From contig JAEUJY010000095.1 of assembly GCA_016794525.1 (NCBI GenBank), positions 62,001 through 126,000 on the forward strand: a DNA stretch of 64,000 nucleotides, written 5' to 3'. This DNA comes from Myxococcales bacterium (GTDB taxonomy: Bacteria; Myxococcota_A; Polyangia; Haliangiales; Haliangiaceae). Of the stretch, positions 38,771 through 50,587 are shown piece after piece. The first letter of the stretch is position 1. Each line of letters begins with the position of its first letter. The notes under the pieces are model-generated. The model had not been told where the DNA came from. It ran no database searches and saw only the letters and a list, made by a program, of their open reading frames with translations. The position numbers were made by a program, and so were the translations under genes.

Positions 38771-39588
38771 GACTCCACCTCGATCGCGCCGGCCAGGCGA
38801 TACCCGACGCCGTGGCGCGACTCGATCAGATCGGGCACGCCGGCCTGGTCGAGCTTCTTGCGGACCCGGCGGACCAGCTCGCGGACGTTCTCGCTGTCGG
38901 CGTCGTACGAGCGGAACTCGAGCTTCTCGGCGACCGTGGTCCACGGGACGTAGGCCAGCTCGGGGCTCGGCGCGTCGCGGCGGGACTCGGTCAGGAGCTG
39001 GAGCAGGTGGAACTCGAGGCGCGCCAGCTCGACGCGGGTGCCCCCGACCCGGACGACGCCGCCCTCGACCCGCTGGGCCAGCTCGACGCGGGTGCCGGCG
39101 GTCGTCGTGACCGACGCGCTGAACACCAGCCGATCGCGGCGGCTGGGCGCGGTGCGGCCGGGCCCGGGCGCGACCGCGGCGGTGGTCAGGCTGCGCTCGA
39201 CGAAGAACATGTCGACCTCGCCGAAGCGCAGCTGCGCGCCGTCGGTCAGCGGGGCCGCCTCGACCCGGACGCCGTCGACGTACGTGCCGTTCTTGCTGCC
39301 GAGGTCGACCACTCGCCACGCCGGCCCCTGCTGCTCGATGCGCGCGTGCTGCGACGACACCGACGCGTGCAGGATCGTGAGGTCGCAGTCGGCCAGCACC
39401 CGGCCGACCACGGTCGGGTCGCCCACCGCCCACGCGGTGCCCCAGGCGTCGATCAACGTCACGGCCCCGGTGGCGCGGCGGGCGGCGAGCTGCTCGGGCG
39501 TGAGGCCGCCCCGGGCGATCGCCTTGCGGTGGCCGTCGCACAGGTGCCCATGGGCGGCGGGCATCGAACAGAGGGCGCATCGTGCCAT
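38767..39588 (-). CDS. FHA-domain winged-helix transcriptional regulator
   Basis: A 273-residue protein. ATG 39588 is preferred because MARCALCSMPAAHGHLCDGH starts the protein; a short Cys/His motif here may bind zinc. Residues about 60-125 form an FHA domain that binds phosphothreonine (CDLTILHASVSSQHARI, VVDLGSKNGTYVDGVRV). From about 180 a winged helix of the OmpR type follows (VELARLEFHLLQLLTESRR, SENVRELVRRVRKKLDQAG, IESRHGVGYRLAGAIEV). It is the first gene of the operon with the exported protein and the kinase. FHA plus kinase suggests regulation by Ser/Thr phosphorylation instead of a receiver domain. Confidence 0.85.
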   Translation of the reverse strand: MARCALCSMPAAHGHLCDGHRKAIARGGLTPEQLAARRATGAVTLIDAWGTAWAVGDPTVVGRVLADCDLTILHASVSSQHARIEQQGPAWRVVDLGSKNGTYVDGVRVEAAPLTDGAQLRFGEVDMFFVERSLTTAAVAPGPGRTAPSRRDRLVFSASVTTTAGTRVELAQRVEGGVVRVGGTRVELARLEFHLLQLLTESRRDAPSPELAYVPWTTVAEKLEFRSYDADSENVRELVRRVRKKLDQAGVPDLIESRHGVGYRLAGAIEVES

Positions 39589-39892
39589 ACGCTCGATCGT
39601 GCCCCTGCGGGGGTCAGAATGACAACGACTCGCGGCGCGAAGCGGCGGCGTCAGGTAAGGAACGTCTTGCTCAGCCATCTGCTTCACCTTGCGGCGGTGA
39701 GGTCGCCTCCACCAGAGAGACGTCCGTGAGGTGCGTGAGCCCAATCTCCACCTCCCGATGGGGACGGTTTGTCGACGGACGTGCCCCCGGTCGCCGGGGC
39801 CCCCACCCGGTCCGCGAGGCGTGGCCTCGGCAGTCCGTGAGCCGACCGTGAGACGGACCCACCGACCGCGTTCGCGCGCTACCGTGCGGATC
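39589..39892. promoter_or_regulatory. divergent intergenic region with repeated CCGTGAG boxes
   Basis: The 304 nt between the FHA regulator and the next lipoprotein hold no gene. Direct repeats CCGTGAG (39724-39730) and GCGTGAG (39733-39739), and a second pair CCGTGAG (39835-39841 and 39846-39852), have start-to-start distances of 9 and 11 nt. OmpR-type winged helices often bind such direct repeats, so these are candidate sites for the adjacent regulator. Confidence 0.35.
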
Positions 39893-41392
39893 GTGCCCCG
39901 CTCGTCCTGCCTCGCGCTCGTGTCCTGCGCCCTCGGCGCGTGCACGATTGTCTACAACTCCGACAACCTCCCACCTCCGACCGATGCGGCCGACGCCCGC
40001 GAGGTCGACGCGCAGCCCATCGACGCCAACCCCGACGAGCTCACGCTGACCTCGGTCGAGCCGGCGGCGCTGGCCGAAGGCGTCGGCGCCGGTGGCGGCC
40101 GGCCGGCCCTGGTCGTGCTGCACGGCACCAGCCTGGTCGGCGGCGCGAGCGTCGCCGCGGCGTTCACCACCGGCGCCGACCTCGTCGAGGTCGCCGGCTT
40201 CGACGCCACGCCCGACGGCACCGAGGCCGGCGTCGCGCTGCGCATCCCGGTGCTGACCGACCTCGCCGCCGGCGCGCAGCGGACCCTGCGGCTGACCGTC
40301 ACCCAGGGCCAGACCTCGCAGTCGATCGACCTGATGGTGCAGGGGCTCGACGAGCTGCGCCTGACCGGGCCGACCACCGCGGCGCCGGCCGGGCCGACCC
40401 GCTACTCGCGCATCGAGGTGGTGGGCAACGTCCACGTCACCGGCACGACGCCGCTGCGGCTCGAGGCCACCGCCGACATCCACCTGACCGCGAAGCTCGA
40501 CGGCAACGCCCTGGGCGCGACGCCCGGTCCCGGTGGCTGTACCGGCGGCGCCGCCGAGGGCGCCGGCAACTGCACGCCCGGCGGCGGCGGCGCGGGCGTC
40601 AACGGCGCGACGCTCGGCCTCGGCACGGGCGGCGGCGGTGGCGGCGGCGGCTTCGGTGCGGCCGGCACCGCGGGCACCGGCATGGGCGCCGGCGGCGTCG
40701 GGATGGCCACCGGCAACGACATGCTGGTGCCGCTGGTCGGCGGCGCTACGCCCGACGAGTCCAACCGCGGCAACGGTGGCGGCGGCGGCGGCGGGGCGCT
40801 CGCGGCGATGGGCGGCGCCGGGGCCGGCGGCGGCGGCGTGATCGCGCTGACCGCGGGCGGCGACGTCCTCGTCGAGGGCAACGGCCGCGTCGAGGCGACC
40901 GGCGGGACCGCGAACGGCGGCTCGGGGGGCGGCGGCGGCGGCTCGGGCGGCGCGATCCTGATCCGCGCGGGCGGCGCGCTGACGGCGCCCGGGGTGTGGC
41001 TGGCCGCGGCGGGCGGCGGCGCGTCGACCGGCGCCAGCAACGCCGGCGGTCCCGGCGGCGTCGGGCGCATCCGGGTCGACACCGCCAGCGGCGGCCTCGC
41101 GGGGATGGCCACCACGCCGGTCGCGGTGCGCGGCCCGGCGTGGCCGGTCGCGACCCCGGTGGTGGCCGCGTCGCTCCCGTCGGTGACGCTGACCGGCGAG
41201 CCCGGCCGGACGTTCCAGCTCCGCCTCAACGACACCGCCGCCCCGAGCGCGACCCCGGGCATCGACGGCACCACGACGATCACCGGCCTGCCGTGGCGCC
41301 GCGGCAAGAACCAGCTGTGCGCGGTCGCGCGCAACGATCGGCTGGTCGCCGAGTCGCTGGCCTGCGTCGACGTCTACCTGACCGCGCCGTAG
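39893..41392 (+). CDS. glycine-rich surface lipoprotein
   Basis: A 499-residue protein. GTG 39893 gives a short signal with lipobox (LALVSCALGACTIVY; Cys at about 17) and an Asp/Ala-rich linker (PTDAADAREVDAQPIDANPD), typical of myxobacterial lipoproteins. A beta-rich N-terminal domain (about 45-200) resembles an IPT/Ig fold (ALVVLHGTSLVGGASVAAAF). A long glycine-rich region (about 215-385, many GGGGG runs) follows, then a beta-rich C-terminus with CAVARNDRLVAESLACVDVY. The Gly-rich region looks like a flexible or elastic surface stalk. No enzyme motif is seen. Confidence 0.65.
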   Translation: MPRSSCLALVSCALGACTIVYNSDNLPPPTDAADAREVDAQPIDANPDELTLTSVEPAALAEGVGAGGGRPALVVLHGTSLVGGASVAAAFTTGADLVEVAGFDATPDGTEAGVALRIPVLTDLAAGAQRTLRLTVTQGQTSQSIDLMVQGLDELRLTGPTTAAPAGPTRYSRIEVVGNVHVTGTTPLRLEATADIHLTAKLDGNALGATPGPGGCTGGAAEGAGNCTPGGGGAGVNGATLGLGTGGGGGGGGFGAAGTAGTGMGAGGVGMATGNDMLVPLVGGATPDESNRGNGGGGGGGALAAMGGAGAGGGGVIALTAGGDVLVEGNGRVEATGGTANGGSGGGGGGSGGAILIRAGGALTAPGVWLAAAGGGASTGASNAGGPGGVGRIRVDTASGGLAGMATTPVAVRGPAWPVATPVVAASLPSVTLTGEPGRTFQLRLNDTAAPSATPGIDGTTTITGLPWRRGKNQLCAVARNDRLVAESLACVDVYLTAP

Positions 41393-41411
41393 CCTTCGCT
41401 CCCGCGCGGGC

Positions 41412-43487
41412 TCACCCGATCGGCGTGCACGCGAACGCGCCGGCCTCGTCGTCGCGGTTGTTGTCCTCGTGGCACTCGTTGTTCTGCGACGACGTCGCCG
41501 CGCCGCAGGCGTAGCCGCCGTTGTCGACGCAGGCGCGGACGTCGACCGTCGCCGGCGCGGCGTTCCACACGCAGCTGACGTCGATGCACACGTTGGGCGC
41601 CAGCGAGATCGGCGTGGTCGGGGTGCCGCCGTCGCAGGCGATCTCGGTCATCGTCGCGTTGTCGTAGAACCGCACCGGCACGCCGGCGCCGACGACGACG
41701 TCGCCGGCGTTGCAGACGTGGGCCTCGAGCATGCAGCCGACCGGCACCAGCGACAGCGCGACGGTGAGGTCGGGCGCGGCCAGCGCGTCGAAGTCGGGCA
41801 GGTTCTGCCGGAAGTTGTTCATCTTGCCGGAGACGGTGTTGGGCGAGTCGACCGTCCAGTTGGCCGCCTCGTGCGCGGGGATGGCGCCGAGCTCGCTGAC
41901 GTTGGTGACGTGGTAGGCGTGCTGGTTCCACACGCGGCGGGTCGCGGCCCACGAGTCGGTGGCGTCGCCCAGCACGCGGATGCCCTGGCGGCCGCCGGTC
42001 GCGGCGATCGAGTTCTCGACGAACACCACCTCGGCGTTGCCGTCGTTGTCGACGTCCGCGACGATCGGCATCTCGAGCCGGGTGCGCGAGTTGTTGGGGA
42101 TCGACTGCCGCACCATGCCGGTCGTGCCGTCGAAGATCCGGAAGTTCTGCTCGTCGGCGTAGACCACCTCGGCCTTGCCGTCGCCGTCGAAGTCGAACAC
42201 GCTCGAGCCGGTCACGCGCGAGCTGCAGTCGAAGTTCGCCACCTTCCAGCGGATGCCGGGATCGGAGCAGCCGGCCGGCGTCGGCGTGCCCAGGCAGTCG
42301 AGGTCGGCCACGACGTAGAAGTCGGCGGCGGCGACGCCGATCTCGGCCCGGCCGTCGCCGTCGAAGTCGGCCACCGTCGGCGGCCCGCCCTCGTTCTTGG
42401 CGCAGTCGTCCTTGGGGATCGCGATCTGCACCGGCGCGCCGCCGATCATCAGCGGGGTGCCGTCGTGGTTGATCAGGTAGATCGTGCCGCCGCGGACGAT
42501 CACCACCTCGCCCTGCGCGTCGGCGTCGAAGTTGCCGGTGGCGGTGAAGCCGTCGCACGGCACCTGCTGGCACAGCGTCGTCGTCGCCGGCACCGGGAAC
42601 GTGAACGCCCACTTGAGCATCGCCATCGGCCCGTACGCGGCGCCGCCGGCCAGCACCTCGGGCGCGCCGTCGAGATCGAGATCGCCGGTGGCGGCGACCG
42701 GGCCGAGGAAGCCGTTGACGCCGAGGTCGCCGGTGCCGGTGCCCTCGACGCTGCCGTCCTCGCCGTTGAGGATGACCCGGCCCTGGATGACCTCGGGCTT
42801 GCCGTCGCCGTCGAGGTCGGCGAGCGCCGGCTGCGGCGCCGGCAGCGTGTTGGCGCCGCTCGGCGCCGTGCGGTTGAGCCACAGCACGTGGCCGTCGCGC
42901 TTGAGCGCGATCGTGCCGCCGCCCTGCAGGCTGGCGACGATGTCGGCGGCGCCGTCGGCGTCGACGTCGCCCAGCGCGACGCCGCCCGACGGATCGAAGT
43001 ACACGCCGGCGGTGCCGGTGTCGGCCTGGATCTGGGTCGGGCCGACCATGTAGTGCTGGTGCAGCTTGCCGTCGGCGCCGCACTTGCCCGACACGACGCG
43101 CAGCACGCCGCCGACGCCGAGGCGATCGGTCTGGTCGTCGTACGAGACGAAGACGATGTCGGGGACGTCGTCGAGCGTGACCTGGCCGTCGGCGTTGTCG
43201 TCGGTCAGGTTCATGACCGTCGGCATCATCGTCACGTCGTCGTAGGCGCCGTTGCCGTCACCCGCGGCCGGGCCGTCCCAGCGGCACTCGACCATCGGGT
43301 TGAACTGACCGGTGGGCGTGAACGTGCAGGTCGGGACCCCGGCGTCGCCGTTGGTGCCGCCGTCGCCGTCGTCGATGCCGCCGTCGATCGGCCCGCCGTC
43401 GCCGTCGCCGCTGCCGCCGCCGTCGTCGCTGCACGCCGCGGCGGCCAGGGCCGCCATGAGGAACGCCGTACCCAGTCGAAGCGTCAT
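41412..43487 (-). CDS. FG-GAP/VCBS-repeat surface lipoprotein
   Basis: A 691-residue protein with a lipoprotein signal (TAFLMAALAAAACSDD). After a Gly/Asp linker (about residues 20-45) it carries at least five FG-GAP-type repeats with the calcium-binding DxDxDG loop: DDNADGQVTLDDVPDIVFVS, LGDVDADGAADIVASL, LADLDGDGKPEVIQGR, DFDGDGRAEIGVAAADFY and VADVDNDGNAEVVFVENS. These should form an integrin-alpha-like propeller. The C-terminal part has cysteines in a CxxCxC-like pattern (VSCVWNAAPATVDVRACVDN). It ends 19 nt from the convergent lipoprotein at 39893. Confidence 0.8.
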   Translation of the reverse strand: MTLRLGTAFLMAALAAAACSDDGGGSGDGDGGPIDGGIDDGDGGTNGDAGVPTCTFTPTGQFNPMVECRWDGPAAGDGNGAYDDVTMMPTVMNLTDDNADGQVTLDDVPDIVFVSYDDQTDRLGVGGVLRVVSGKCGADGKLHQHYMVGPTQIQADTGTAGVYFDPSGGVALGDVDADGAADIVASLQGGGTIALKRDGHVLWLNRTAPSGANTLPAPQPALADLDGDGKPEVIQGRVILNGEDGSVEGTGTGDLGVNGFLGPVAATGDLDLDGAPEVLAGGAAYGPMAMLKWAFTFPVPATTTLCQQVPCDGFTATGNFDADAQGEVVIVRGGTIYLINHDGTPLMIGGAPVQIAIPKDDCAKNEGGPPTVADFDGDGRAEIGVAAADFYVVADLDCLGTPTPAGCSDPGIRWKVANFDCSSRVTGSSVFDFDGDGKAEVVYADEQNFRIFDGTTGMVRQSIPNNSRTRLEMPIVADVDNDGNAEVVFVENSIAATGGRQGIRVLGDATDSWAATRRVWNQHAYHVTNVSELGAIPAHEAANWTVDSPNTVSGKMNNFRQNLPDFDALAAPDLTVALSLVPVGCMLEAHVCNAGDVVVGAGVPVRFYDNATMTEIACDGGTPTTPISLAPNVCIDVSCVWNAAPATVDVRACVDNGGYACGAATSSQNNECHEDNNRDDEAGAFACTPIG

Positions 43488-43629
43488 GGATCGCAGTCTG
43501 CCCCCGTCCGTAACTGTGCGGAAGCTGGGGATCGAGCCCCGGGCGTGGGGTCAGTTGACCATGCCGCGGCCCCCGCCAAGTCCGCGACAACAGTGCCCGC
43601 GGCCGTGGTCAGGTCGCCTGACCCCGGGG

Positions 43630-44256
43630 TCACGCCTTCAGGTCAGCGACGATCTTCTGCAGCGCGGCCACGCCCTCGACCACCTTGCTCACGAACGACG
43701 CCGAGTGGCGCACCACCACGAAGCGCGGGTGGCGCGACCAGATCGCCTGCAGCCGGCGATCGATCGCCAGCGCCTCCTCGAGCGACTCGTTGCGGGTCGG
43801 GTTGCCGCCCTCGATCGAGATCCCGCCGGCCGCGGCGGTCTCGAAGAAGATCACGCCGTCGTAGCGATCGAGCTCGGCCTGCAGCGTGCTGCCGACCGCG
43901 CCGAAGAACGCCGCCGGATCGCCCGGCCAGTAGGCGGCGCCGTCGGCGGTGCCGCGATCGCACAAGAGGATGCGATCGGGGAAGCGCGCCGACTGCACGT
44001 CCTCGAGGTTGCGCTGCACGTGGTAGATCGCCCGCTGCGCCGCGCGGCGCGCGTGCACGTCGCTCGAGCGCGGGAAGCCGCCGGCGAACAGCAGCGTCGC
44101 CGACTCGGGCACGACGACGACGCGATCGCCGAGCTCGCGGCGGAACAGATCGGCCGCGGTGGTCTTGCCGCCGCCGGGGCCGCCGGTGACGACGACGCGG
44201 CAGCGCCCGTTGCTGTTGCCGTTGCCGTTGGCGTTGCCCAGGCCGCCCAGGTTCAC
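43630..44256 (-). CDS. AAA_28-like ATP-binding protein
   Basis: A 208-residue cytoplasmic protein. GTG 44256 overlaps the upstream stop as GTGA. After a short repetitive N-terminus ([10 protein letters not shown]) come the P-loop [20 protein letters not shown] (about residue 21), then [20 protein letters not shown] with a Walker-B-like Asp and Arg, and [20 protein letters not shown]-like helices. The overall size and sequence fit the AAA_28 family (bacterial P-loop phosphatase/kinase-like proteins, often annotated as ATP-binding). It is the last gene downstream of the beta-helix gene; its role in the same operon is unclear. Confidence 0.75.
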   Translation of the reverse strand: MNLGGLGNANGNGNSNGRCRVVVTGGPGGGKTTAADLFRRELGDRVVVVPESATLLFAGGFPRSSDVHARRAAQRAIYHVQRNLEDVQSARFPDRILLCDRGTADGAAYWPGDPAAFFGAVGSTLQAELDRYDGVIFFETAAAGGISIEGGNPTRNESLEEALAIDRRLQAIWSRHPRFVVVRHSASFVSKVVEGVAALQKIVADLKA

Positions 44257-47200
44257 CGCGCGCCTCCCGCCGTCGCGCGGCGGCGCCGGCGCAGGCCGAG
44301 CAGCACCGCCAGCCCGCCGAGCAGCGAGGTCGCGCGGCCGTCGCCGCCGGTGCTGCAGCAGCCACCGCCGCCGCCGTCGGCCGGCGGGCCGGCGTCGGGC
44401 GCGGGCGGCGCGTCGACCCCGGCGTCGAGCGCCTGCTCGACCCGGCAGCTCATGCTGCAGCCGTCGCCGTCCATCGTGTTGCCGTCGTCGCAGGCCTCGA
44501 CGCCGGTGTGGACGACCAGGTCGCCGCAGCGCGCGGCCAGGCAGCTGTTGCGGCAGGCGTCGGTCTCGACGGTGTTGGCGTCGTCGCACTCCTCGCCGGC
44601 CTGCACCACGCCGTCGCCGCAGCTCGACAGCGCGCAGGCGTTGGTGCAGCCGTCGGTGTTGATCATGTTGCCGTCGTCGCAGGCCTCGACGCCGCCGCGC
44701 ACGTGGCCGTCGCCGCAGCGGGCCGCGACGCACGCGCCGACGCAGGCGTCGGTGTCGTCGCTGTTGGCGTCGTCGCACTCCTCGACGCCGACGTGCAGGA
44801 TGCCGTCGCCGCAGGTCGCCGGCTGGCAGGTCGCGGTGCAGGCGTCGGTGTTGACGGTGTTGCCGTCGTCGCAGGTCTCGACCCCGGTGCGGATCACGCC
44901 GTCGCCGCAGCGCGCCGCCATGCAGTTGCTGCGGCAGGCGTCGGTGTCGACGGTGTTGTGATCGTCGCACTCCTCGCCGGCCTGGACCACGCCGTCGCCG
45001 CAGGTCGGCGCCGCGCAGGTGTTGGAGCACGCGTCGGTGTCGATCGTGTTGCCGTCGTCGCACGCCTCGACGCCGCTGTAGATGAAGCCGTCGCCGCAGC
45101 GCGCGTTCACGCACGCGACGCAGGCGTCGGTCGACGACGCGTTCATGTCGTCGCACTGCTCGACGCCGGCGCGGACGAAGCCGTCGCCGCAGGTCGCCGG
45201 CGTGCAGGTCGCGAGGCAGGCGTCGGTGTTGGCCAGGTTGCCGTCGTCGCAGGTCTCGACGCCGGCGCGCAGGTAGCCGTCGCCGCACGCCGCCAGCACG
45301 CAGCCCATGATGCAGCCGTCGGTGTTCGAGCTGTTCATGTCGTCGCACTGCTCGACGCCGGCGCGGGTGATGCCGTCGCCGCAGGTCGCGGTCTGGCAGG
45401 TCGCGGTGCAGGCGTCGGTGGCGATCGTGTTGCCGTCGTCGCACTGCTCGACGCCGGCGCGGACGACGCCGTCGCCGCACGCGGCGTTGACGCAGGTGTT
45501 GCGGCAGGCGTCGGTGTCGACCGTGTTGCCGTCGTCGCACTGCTCGGGGCCGTTCATCGCGCCGTCGCCGCAGCGCGGGCCCAGCCCGGTGCAGCTCGCG
45601 TTGCAGTTGCCGTAGGTGCCGTTGGCGGCGCCGCTGTCGCACGCCTCGCCGGGCTCGACCGCGCCGTTGCCGCACACCACGCTCAGCACGAACTCGTACG
45701 CGCCCAGGTCGAACTCGGCGCCGTTGAGGCCGTCGCCGTTGAGCGGCCGGCTGGTGCGCAGCAGGTCGGTCGCCGGCGCGCCGGCCGCGGTGCCGGCGTC
45801 GATGCAGACGCTGGTCGACTGCAGCCGCAGGTCGGTGCTCGACACGTACTGCGGGTTGGCGCTGATGACGTTGGCCTGGGAGCCGCCGAGGAAGTTGGCG
45901 GTGGCGTTGTTCCAGACGTCGGAGTAGGAGGTGGTGACGGTGGAGGAGTCGCTGCGGGCGACGCCGTAGGAGGTGTGGTTGGTGATGATCGAGTTGGTGA
46001 CGGTGACGGTGCCGGCGCTCGAGGCGAGCGAGCGGATGCCGTAGGAGCCGTTGGCGTTGATCGAGCAGTTGGTGACGGCGAGGGCGCGGCCGGCGGCGGT
46101 GGGGGCGAACTGGATGCCGTAGCCGCCGTTGTTGCGCAGCACGCAGTTGGTGAGCGTGAGCGAGGCGGCGGCGTCGACGAGGACGCCGACCGCGGCGGCG
46201 CTGATCGCGACGAGGCCGTCGACGGTCGGGGCGCCGGCCGAGGCGTAGAGGCCGTACTGGGAGGCGCTCTGGACGGTGATCGCCGACAGCGCGTTGGCGC
46301 CGGTGGCGGCGAGGTTGAGGCCGCGGACGGGGTACGAGACGACGACGTTGTCGATCGTCGAGCCGGCGGCGGAGGGGAGCAGCTCGAGGCCGTACCAGGT
46401 GCCGGGGCTGGGGCTGGCGGAGGTGAGGGTGATCGGGCTGGCGGAGGTCGCGTCGGCGAGGAGGGTGCCGGCGATCTGGAACTCGGCGCGGCCGGTGTCG
46501 AGGCCGGCGCCCATGACGTCGGTGGTGGCGAACGTGAGCGTGACGCCGGCGAGGATCGTCAGGGTGACGCCGGGGGCGACGGTGAGATCGCCGGCGACCG
46601 CGTAGGGGCTGCCGGGGAGCGTGAGCGTGGTGCTCTGCCAGAGCGTGCCGTAGAGGCCCGGGGTGGGGTCGGTGAGGTAGGGCAGCGCGCCCTGGTCGCC
46701 GCCGCCCATCGCGCCGAAGCGCGCGGGCGAGTTGGAGGTGAGGCGGAGGTTGGTGGCCGAGACGTAGAGCGGGTTGGCGCTGATGACGTTGGCCTGGGAA
46801 CCGCCGAGGAAGTTGGCGGTGGCGTTGTTCCAGACGTCGGAGTAGGAGGTGGTGACGGTGGAGGAGTCGCTGCGGGCGACGCCGTAGGAGGTGTGGTTGG
46901 TGATGATCGAGCTGGTGACGGTGACGGTGCCGGCGCTCGAGGCGAGCGAGCGGATGCCGTAGGAGCCGTTGGCGTTGATCGAGCAGTTGGTGACGGCGAG
47001 GGCGCGGCCGGCGGCGGTGGGCGCGAACTGGATGCCGTAGCCGCCGTTGTTGCGCAGCACGCAGCTGGTGAGCGTGAGCGAGGCGGCGGCGTCGACGAGG
47101 ACGCCGATCGCCGCGGCGCTGATCGACGCGAACCCGGTGAACGTCGGGCTGCCGGCCGAGACGTAGAGGCCGTACTGCGAGGCGCTCTGCACGGTGACGC

Positions 47201-47645
47201 TGGCGGTCGAGAGCGTCGCGGCCGTCGCCGCGTACGAGATGCCCCGCACCGGGTTGGTGATGGTCAGGCCGCCCAGCGTGACGCTGGTCGCGGCCGCGTC
47301 GATGACGAGGCCGTACCAGCTGCCCGACGCGGCGCCGGTCATCGTCACCGGCTGCAGGGCGGTGCCGTTGACCGTCAGCGTCCCGCGCACGACGAGCTCG
47401 ACGCGACCGGTGTCGAGGCCGGCGGCCTGGCCGTCGGTCGAGGCGAACTGGATGGTGGTGCCTGCGTCGATCGTGAGGAACGCGCCCACCGGCACGGTGA
47501 CGTCGCCCTGCACGATGTACGGGCTGCCGGCTGGGGTCCAGGTCTGGTTGATGACGTTGCCGCCGGCGACGATCGTGTCGGCGGCGACGCCGCTGGCGGT
47601 GGCGGCGATCAGGGCGAGCGTGAGCAGAGCGACGCGACAGCGCAT
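44253..47645 (-). CDS. beta-helix / DUF4215 cysteine-rich surface protein with MYXO-CTERM-like tail
   Basis: A 1130-residue surface protein. ATG 47645 starts a good signal peptide ([20 protein letters not shown]). Residues about 25-610 are right-handed beta-helix-like repeats ([30 protein letters not shown]) in two halves, each with an almost identical middle (separate entry). Then 13 DUF4215 repeats follow ([19 protein letters not shown]-type, about residues 650-1070), each with Cys pairs. The C-terminus has a Pro/Ala/Asp linker, [10 protein letters not shown], a hydrophobic helix ([11 protein letters not shown]) and RRRRR, matching MYXO-CTERM sorting signals of myxobacteria. The next gene overlaps by GTGA. 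Confidence 0.85.
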   Translation of the reverse strand: MRCRVALLTLALIAATASGVAADTIVAGGNVINQTWTPAGSPYIVQGDVTVPVGAFLTIDAGTTIQFASTDGQAAGLDTGRVELVVRGTLTVNGTALQPVTMTGAASGSWYGLVIDAAATSVTLGGLTITNPVRGISYAATAATLSTASVTVQSASQYGLYVSAGSPTFTGFASISAAAIGVLVDAAASLTLTSCVLRNNGGYGIQFAPTAAGRALAVTNCSINANGSYGIRSLASSAGTVTVTSSIITNHTSYGVARSDSSTVTTSYSDVWNNATANFLGGSQANVISANPLYVSATNLRLTSNSPARFGAMGGGDQGALPYLTDPTPGLYGTLWQSTTLTLPGSPYAVAGDLTVAPGVTLTILAGVTLTFATTDVMGAGLDTGRAEFQIAGTLLADATSASPITLTSASPSPGTWYGLELLPSAAGSTIDNVVVSYPVRGLNLAATGANALSAITVQSASQYGLYASAGAPTVDGLVAISAAAVGVLVDAAASLTLTNCVLRNNGGYGIQFAPTAAGRALAVTNCSINANGSYGIRSLASSAGTVTVTNSIITNHTSYGVARSDSSTVTTSYSDVWNNATANFLGGSQANVISANPQYVSSTDLRLQSTSVCIDAGTAAGAPATDLLRTSRPLNGDGLNGAEFDLGAYEFVLSVVCGNGAVEPGEACDSGAANGTYGNCNASCTGLGPRCGDGAMNGPEQCDDGNTVDTDACRNTCVNAACGDGVVRAGVEQCDDGNTIATDACTATCQTATCGDGITRAGVEQCDDMNSSNTDGCIMGCVLAACGDGYLRAGVETCDDGNLANTDACLATCTPATCGDGFVRAGVEQCDDMNASSTDACVACVNARCGDGFIYSGVEACDDGNTIDTDACSNTCAAPTCGDGVVQAGEECDDHNTVDTDACRSNCMAARCGDGVIRTGVETCDDGNTVNTDACTATCQPATCGDGILHVGVEECDDANSDDTDACVGACVAARCGDGHVRGGVEACDDGNMINTDGCTNACALSSCGDGVVQAGEECDDANTVETDACRNSCLAARCGDLVVHTGVEACDDGNTMDGDGCSMSCRVEQALDAGVDAPPAPDAGPPADGGGGGCCSTGGDGRATSLLGGLAVLLGLRRRRRATAGGAR
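45851..46207 (-). repeat. 357-bp internal duplication, copy 1 (in the 44253 beta-helix gene)
   Basis: This segment matches 46769-47125 with only six mismatches that I can count and no gaps, at a constant offset of 918 nt. Flanking beta-helix sequence is much less similar. It spans three to four beta-helix coils, so it is a recent copy or has been kept uniform by gene conversion. Confidence 0.85.
46769..47125 (-). repeat. 357-bp internal duplication, copy 2 (in the 44253 beta-helix gene)
   Basis: Partner of copy 1 at 45851-46207. The six differences are single-base changes, for example GAGTTGG to GAGCTGG (46019 area in the partner) and AGTTGG to AGCTGG. Repeats this similar in long direct orientation may also be a site of slippage, recombination or assembly error. 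Confidence 0.85.
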
Positions 47646-47724
47646 GGCGGTCCTCCCGAGGAGCGCGCATGCTACCAGCCCGCCCGGGGCGCCGGCGGGG
47701 CGTGGCGGGCGAGGGTGCGCCAGG

Positions 47725-48278
47725 TCACCCGGGCGCAAACTCTTCGTACAGCCGGGTGAGCAGGCCGCCGGAGGCGAAGCGGTAGACCTCGAGGGTGCCG
47801 CCGAGGCCGTGGGCGGTGGCGCGCCACTCGGACTCGTGGATGACCTCGGCCGGGCCGACGTCGCGCTCCTCGAGGTAGAGGCTCCAGCCGCGGCCGGCGG
47901 CGCCGCGCTGGTCCGAGCGGTAGGCGTAGCAGCAGAAGCCCCCGGGCTCGTGGACCAGGCGCGCCGGATCGGCGATCGGGAACGTCGGGTCGCGGCGCCG
48001 CGCGCGCGTCGAGGCCAGCGCCAGGAACGCCTCGGCCGACGGCGTGTCGGGCGTCAGCACCGTGCGGCCCAGCCAGGTGCGCAGCGTCGCCGCGCTCCAG
48101 GCGGGCAGCGCCGCGAGCAGCGCCTCCGTCAACGCCGGCGTCGCCTGCAGCCGCGGCAACAGGCCGTAGATCCGCTCGTCGGCGCTGCAGTGGCGGCCCA
48201 GGTGATCGATCACCTGCGGCCAGGTCGCCGCGTCGTCCGCCCACGCCGCCAGCTCCGCGAGCGAGACGTACGACGTCG

Positions 48279-48282
<4 letters not shown>
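47725..48282 (-). CDS. hypothetical protein coupled to the 48279 kinase
   Basis: A 185-residue soluble protein. GTG 48282 overlaps the kinase stop as GTGA, so it is translationally coupled. The sequence [20 protein letters not shown], then [40 protein letters not shown]-like strands and [20 protein letters not shown] shows a small alpha/beta fold. No family is recognised. Because it directly follows the kinase it may be its target or a regulator. Confidence 0.6.
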
Positions 48283-50543
<2,261 letters not shown>

Positions 50544-50587
50544 CCTCGCCAGTGTACGTCAGGTGGGCCGTCCACGCGGCCCGCCGG

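Noticed and set aside
44400-45700. Regular repeats that could be taken for a tandem DNA array or CRISPR
   Set aside because: They encode the 13 DUF4215 repeats in frame and vary as protein repeats do.
44508-47759. A 1083-residue open frame antisense to the beta-helix gene
   Set aside because: It mirrors the repeat structure of the real gene (Ala/Val/Asp-rich) and lacks a signal or domain; the minus-strand gene has clear DUF4215 and beta-helix motifs.
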